Of a stretch of 64,000 nt of DNA, positions 61,101 to 64,000 are shown piece after piece. Within the stretch, counting starts at the first letter, position 1; the number at the start of each line of letters is the position of its first letter. The notes under the pieces are model-generated. The model was not told where the DNA came from and did no database searches. It worked only from the letters and a program-made list of their open reading frames with translations. Origin of the DNA: Tubiluchus corallicola (lineage: Eukaryota; Priapulida; Priapulimorpha; Priapulimorphida; Tubiluchidae); assembly GCA_030141605.1 (NCBI GenBank), contig JAQGDQ010000053.1, forward strand, positions 62,001 through 126,000. Reading direction: 5' to 3'. The position numbers and the translations under genes are program-made.

Positions 61101-62748
61101 CAACTCTTTATTATCACTCGTGAAAACTGTTGTCTGGCTGCTGAAATTGTCTCACTAATAAATCCTGAAATTTCTTCCTATGATGTTACTCTCTTCCTGT
61201 GGCATTTTCGCAGCCACTAAAAAATTGGTAATGTGTGGATTAACTAGTGCCCTGATGAACATTATAACATGAGTGAGACATTCTTATAATTTATATTCCA
61301 GGAACACTACAGAAACAGCCGTTTGAGGGAATCATGGATTTTCTGAATAAAGATATTGAGAAAAGTTTTGGATTTGAAGACGACCATGTTATTACTCAAT
61401 TGGAGGTAAGCCGAAATCAAATTTAGTGACTAACTGAACATTTGGATACAATCTGGTTATTGATTTTAGCATTTGAAATGTCGTTATTTTGTTTTCTTTT
61501 CAAGCATATTGTGCCTACCATGTTAATTACTATCACTTATTATTTCTTGCAAATGATTAATAATTTTTTGACATTTACACAGTGTTACTTATATTATTTT
61601 AACGTCATTCTGTCTTTCACATTTATAAATTTGTAGCACGGAATGTTTCTGTAGCACTTTTGCTCATCAGAATGCAACTCCATGCATTTGTACTATTTTC
61701 TTGTAAAAGGCACAGCTTTTTCCTAGAATACTTTAGTGGCTTTACAGACCAATAATATTTCCTTTTTTTGTTTCAGGAATGCATGGCAGAGTTAAGAAGG
61801 AGCAAACTGTTACTACCTCCTCCAGGAAAAACTAATGAATTTCCTCAACGACCATTTGGAATACTGATTAAACAAACAGCCGACCGCATGATTGGTAGAC
61901 GGTCACAAGCTGAACCAAAACCAGTCGAAAAACCAAAAGAAATTATCACTGAAATAGAACGAGCTGTTGGTATTGAAAATGCTAACGAAATTCCATATGC
62001 TGATAATGTAAATGATTCATCCCCAACTTCCCCAAACAACTCTGTATCTCAGCCTAGCATGCCTATTTTACGAGTTAAGGAACCTAAAAGTGCTAAAAGA
62101 GACTCGCATAATTCTGTGAGCGAGGCTGAGTCACGGTACAGTTCAGCATCTAGTACTTATGCTGATGCTCAGTCGCGACACTCAATCGATGATATCACGT
62201 TAACTAAACGTATGTATTACGAAAATAGTGAAGTGATCCGCGAAGAGAAAGACTCGTCACCAACTCGCAGTGAATATGATAATGTTGATTCACATTATAA
62301 CGGAGGTTATTATGCTACTTCATTCCAATCTACACTGCAAGAAGAGGCTAAGTCTGGTAGATATGTTACAACTATAGAAATAAACAGTGACTTTTCTTCC
62401 CATCAATCGAGGTTCAATGCATCAGGTGGACACAATTCAAGTTCAAAACCTGTCACAAAGGCATGTCATTTTGCACAAAGTGATATGCAGAAACAATCCG
62501 ACATGCGTGAAGGTACACCCGATTTCTTTGATGCATTGCATGAATTCAATAATGAGTTTAATTCCTTGTCTGAACATAGTAACTCGCCAACAAAAGGAGC
62601 TAATGTAAGTGACAGTAAGCATCCTATAATGCCCATACACAGAACAAGAACGAATGCGCCGTACAGTAGCAAGCAAACAGCATCAACTGTTTATGGAAAT
62701 GACTATTCTTACCACGATGGTCCTAACATTAGGCAAACGACTTTATAA
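49334..62748 (+). CDS. USP6NL: TBC-domain Rab-GAP, RN-tre/USP6NL type
   Basis: Thirteen coding exons: 49334-49337, 49541-49611, 51895-51977, 52375-52414, 53441-53521, 53700-53807, 54104-54213, 55743-55857, 56068-56217, 57215-57280, 58355-58454, 61302-61405, 61777-62748; 2,004 nt, 667 residues (human about 828). N-terminal REG-x-IEPWED and VEIERTTKW match RN-tre. The TBC domain runs from about 98 ([14 protein letters not shown]) to 310. Both catalytic fingers are present: Arg151 in IDLDVNRT and Gln188 in GYCQGMSQ. Later motifs are FQEHH and [12 protein letters not shown]. The family activates GTP hydrolysis on Rab5 and related Rabs in endocytosis and Golgi traffic. Residues 345-667, one exon, are Ser-rich and probably disordered, ending RQTTL. 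The start is inferred: ATGG before GTGAGT supplies the one base exon 2 needs, and an in-frame TGA precedes it. Introns carry several transposons. Confidence 0.93.
50246..51830. mobile_element. Long-inverted-repeat element in USP6NL intron 2
   Basis: The left arm (about 50246-50645) and right arm (about 51475-51830) are inverted, diverged copies of 350-400 bp. Shared blocks in order are AAAATCATCCA, a GTGATTTT block, ATTTAAAAGCTCC against ACTTAAAAGCTCC, CAAGRTGGCTGC, and ATCTAAGATGGCAGCCAC against ATCTAAAATGGCTGCTAA. Identity is about two thirds by eye. The 0.8-kb centre has an open stretch of 94 codons (50838-51122) with no match I know. It fits a foldback or long-TIR DNA transposon, old and non-autonomous. 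Confidence 0.72.
53100..53204 (+). repeat. Short dispersed repeat Y, copy 1
   Basis: Begins AAATTGTAGCAACGGGGCTT and ends CACTTACATCT. Two more copies lie at 55184-55253 and 55330-55386. It is in USP6NL intron 4 and is followed by a GTGTGT tract. Confidence 0.8.
53270..53375 (-). mobile_element. Possible tRNA-derived SINE, decayed
   Basis: On the minus strand, TGGCCTTGAGTGCC (53371-53358) resembles a pol III A box and GTTTGATACTC (53313-53303) a B box, about 45 bp apart. The text after the B box (GCTCCGGGCGATTTCAC) resembles that of the SINE at 56.6 kb. It is weaker than that pair and may be unrelated. Confidence 0.3.
55090..55160. repeat. (GA)n/(GGGA)n microsatellite
   Basis: About 20 GA units followed by GGGA units, in USP6NL intron 7. 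A second GA tract lies at 55255-55285. Confidence 0.95.
55184..55253 (+). repeat. Short dispersed repeat Y, copy 2 (cut by GA tract)
   Basis: Nearly identical to the first 70 bp of copy 1, then breaks into a GA microsatellite. The 20 bp before it (TTATTTTTGTTAACTGT) recur before copy 3. Confidence 0.8.
55330..55386 (+). repeat. Short dispersed repeat Y, copy 3 (internal deletion)
   Basis: Begins AAATTGTAGCAAC, lacks about 50 bp of the middle of copy 1, and resumes ATCGTGAAACTAGTGC to the end ACATCT. Copies 2 and 3 look like one duplicated unit with its flank. Confidence 0.75.
56579..56672 (-). mobile_element. tRNA-derived SINE, minus copy
   Basis: On the minus strand a pol III A box TGGCTTAGTGG (56661-56651) is followed 34 bp later by a B box GATTCAAATCC (56616-56606), then AGGCTCTGTCCCGATTTTTT and CACATTTCC. 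Spacing matches a tRNA body, with a loop CTTGTAA where an anticodon TGT would sit, but the stems are broken, so this is a SINE or tRNA relic, not a working tRNA. It lies in USP6NL intron 9, opposite to the gene. Confidence 0.65.
56788..56876 (+). mobile_element. tRNA-derived SINE, plus copy
   Basis: A strong B box GGTTCGAATTC (56834-56844) is followed by AGGATCAGTTTCATTTTTTT and CACATTTTT, matching the tail of the minus copy 56579-56672 in order and spacing. The A-box region (TGGGTGATCTAAGATC) is poor. The two copies form an inverted pair about 115 bp apart. Confidence 0.6.
58468..59207. mobile_element. TA-flanked MITE beside a splice donor
   Basis: A 740-bp element with TA at 58466-58467 and 59208-59209. 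Terminal inverted repeats of about 25 bp: left begins CCGTTATATACTTGTG and right, inverted, CCGTATATACTTATG, both continuing TACAAGTCGA with two differences overall. Inside the left end the motif ACAAGTCGA recurs three times, and the right end has AAGTCGACCCC. CCGTATATAC-type ends with TA fit a mariner-like MITE. No transposase. It starts 13 bp past the end of USP6NL exon 11. Confidence 0.8.
59363..60330. mobile_element. Possible pogo/Tigger-like relic
   Basis: The left end CAATAGGCGCTACTTAATAG and the inverted right end CAGTAGACTCCGCTTAACAG are similar and both abut TA (59361-59362, 60331-60332). Further inward both arms repeat words like TTAATAGACT and GCTTAATTGACTC. CAGTAG..CGCTTAA ends with a TA target resemble pogo/Tigger elements. 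Identity of the arms is modest and no transposase is readable. It lies in USP6NL intron 11 just after the other MITE. Confidence 0.5.
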
Positions 62749-64000
62749 ATAGTAACTGTGATTGCTGTGACAGGCCATGCACATAATCATGGCAACAATT
62801 TAACATTGAACATTATTGCTAAAAAGCAATTAACTTAACCATTCCATTAGAGCTAGTGTATGTGAAACTGTCAGGCTAAGCTCTTGCTGCTAATTGTGCA
62901 AGTTGTATGATCTGTTGAGATTTTGTTTGATAAATTTGGTGCAAGCAACAATATGTTTTACAGTCCCACAGGCTATAGCAAATTGATATTAGGCAATCCA
63001 GAGCCAGATTAAGGCATATGTAATCTAGGGTTTAGCAAAAGAGCGAGTTTCATGTGATTAATGTATTTTTTAAGTAGTTCCATGAAAGTAATAACAGTAA
63101 TAACAGGTAATTACATAAATGGAAAACTTGTTGATTACACTGTCACAGTCTTACCTCTGGGTCTGAGAAATATTGTTTATAAACATTCGCGCATTTTTAA
63201 AAGCTTTGTACAGGCAAATATTACTGTGATTTTTTTATTTATGTATTGTAATTTTTTATTTGTTGCAGAACTGTTCATGCTATAGTAAAATTTATTTTTA
63301 CAGTTGCTGGTTTTTCATTTTGTTATAACCCGTGCTAGTTACCCGAGCGTTGCAGCATAAAGACATTTTCCAAGAGAAATAATTAGGCACATTAGTAAAT
63401 TGCTAGTACCCTATCTCTTTTTTCTGTTTATTTGCACTACTTTGAATGTAAGTAATAATACAGGTGTTGGTGCTTAGAAGTTGCTAATTTTGCAGCAAAA
63501 AGCTTAAATATTTGTAAATAATATTTAATTTTGTTCATACAGAAATCATTCAAGTTTTGTAAATGTTGCACTCTTTCTGATGTGTTAAGACATGGAGCTC
63601 TTACTCAGTTAAACCCAAGTAAAAATTTAATGGATTCATAAGAATTTTTTCTGTTCAGTTATGCTGAATCACTAATCAATAACTTGATAATAGATTTTAT
63701 GTTCACGAACTGATAGCCATAATTATGGTTGAAATGATTACATGTCACATTCACATAGCCATGTGCACTTCATTCTAAGGTGACTGCTTGATTTTCCTGT
63801 TGTAGCTCAATTCCCCTCTGAACTCTAATCTTAATTCCAATCATTATAAAAATGTGTAACGTTAAAAGTGTGAGGTAATTGTAAATAATTGTTGCTTGTT
63901 TCTCTAGATTATGATATTTAACAGCAATATATGTTTATCTGAAATTGAGTTATTTGTTTATTGTCCACACTACATAGTATAAGATTCCCTAGGCAACTTT
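62749..64000. other. USP6NL 3' UTR and downstream flank
   Basis: AT-rich sequence after the stop codon. No canonical AATAAA was noticed on the plus strand, so the transcript end cannot be placed. No other gene seen before the window ends. Confidence 0.5.

Overview
The window is nuclear DNA of an animal, roughly two thirds A+T by eye. It has four intron-rich protein genes with GT-AG introns, wide intergenic and intronic space, many degenerate non-LTR retrotransposon tails and several families of small inverted-repeat DNA transposons. No rRNA, complete tRNA gene, CRISPR array or bacterial operon is visible. The genes and compact exons fit an invertebrate, possibly an early-branching one such as a sponge or cnidarian, but I cannot name the species.

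Layout: (1) about 2.1-9.5 kb, minus strand, a secreted protein with five Kazal domains in ten exons, all introns in phase 1. (2) 11.9-20.7 kb, minus strand, a complete TCP11-family gene (TCP11L1-like, nine exons, 544 residues). (3) 24.8-33.4 kb, plus strand, a complete DEP-domain gene that matches DEPDC7 (ten exons, 591 residues), with a possible second first exon 1.3 kb upstream. (4) 49.3-62.7 kb, plus strand, a complete RN-tre/USP6NL-type TBC Rab-GAP gene (thirteen exons, 667 residues). All four reading frames were joined by hand across splice sites; phases agree at every junction.

TCP11L1 and DEPDC7 lie head to head here. From memory the two are also neighbours on human chromosome 11p13, so this may be very old microsynteny. 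The 37.7-49.3 kb stretch holds no gene I can support.

Mobile DNA is the other main content. A DNA-transposon family with a 15-bp terminal inverted repeat is present twice; one copy carries a nested hAT-like element with a perfect 8-bp target duplication. There are TA-flanked MITE-like elements at 34.6, 58.5 and probably 59.4 kb, a 1.6-kb element with very long inverted arms in USP6NL intron 2, an inverted pair of tRNA-derived SINEs at 56.6-56.9 kb, a 170-177-bp tandem array in DEPDC7 intron 1, and five-prime-truncated LINE remnants at 8, 21, 25.4 and 36.8 kb. One MITE sits only about 12 bp from a USP6NL donor splice site. I found no clearly new gene system; the most original material is the repeat families and the conserved gene pair.
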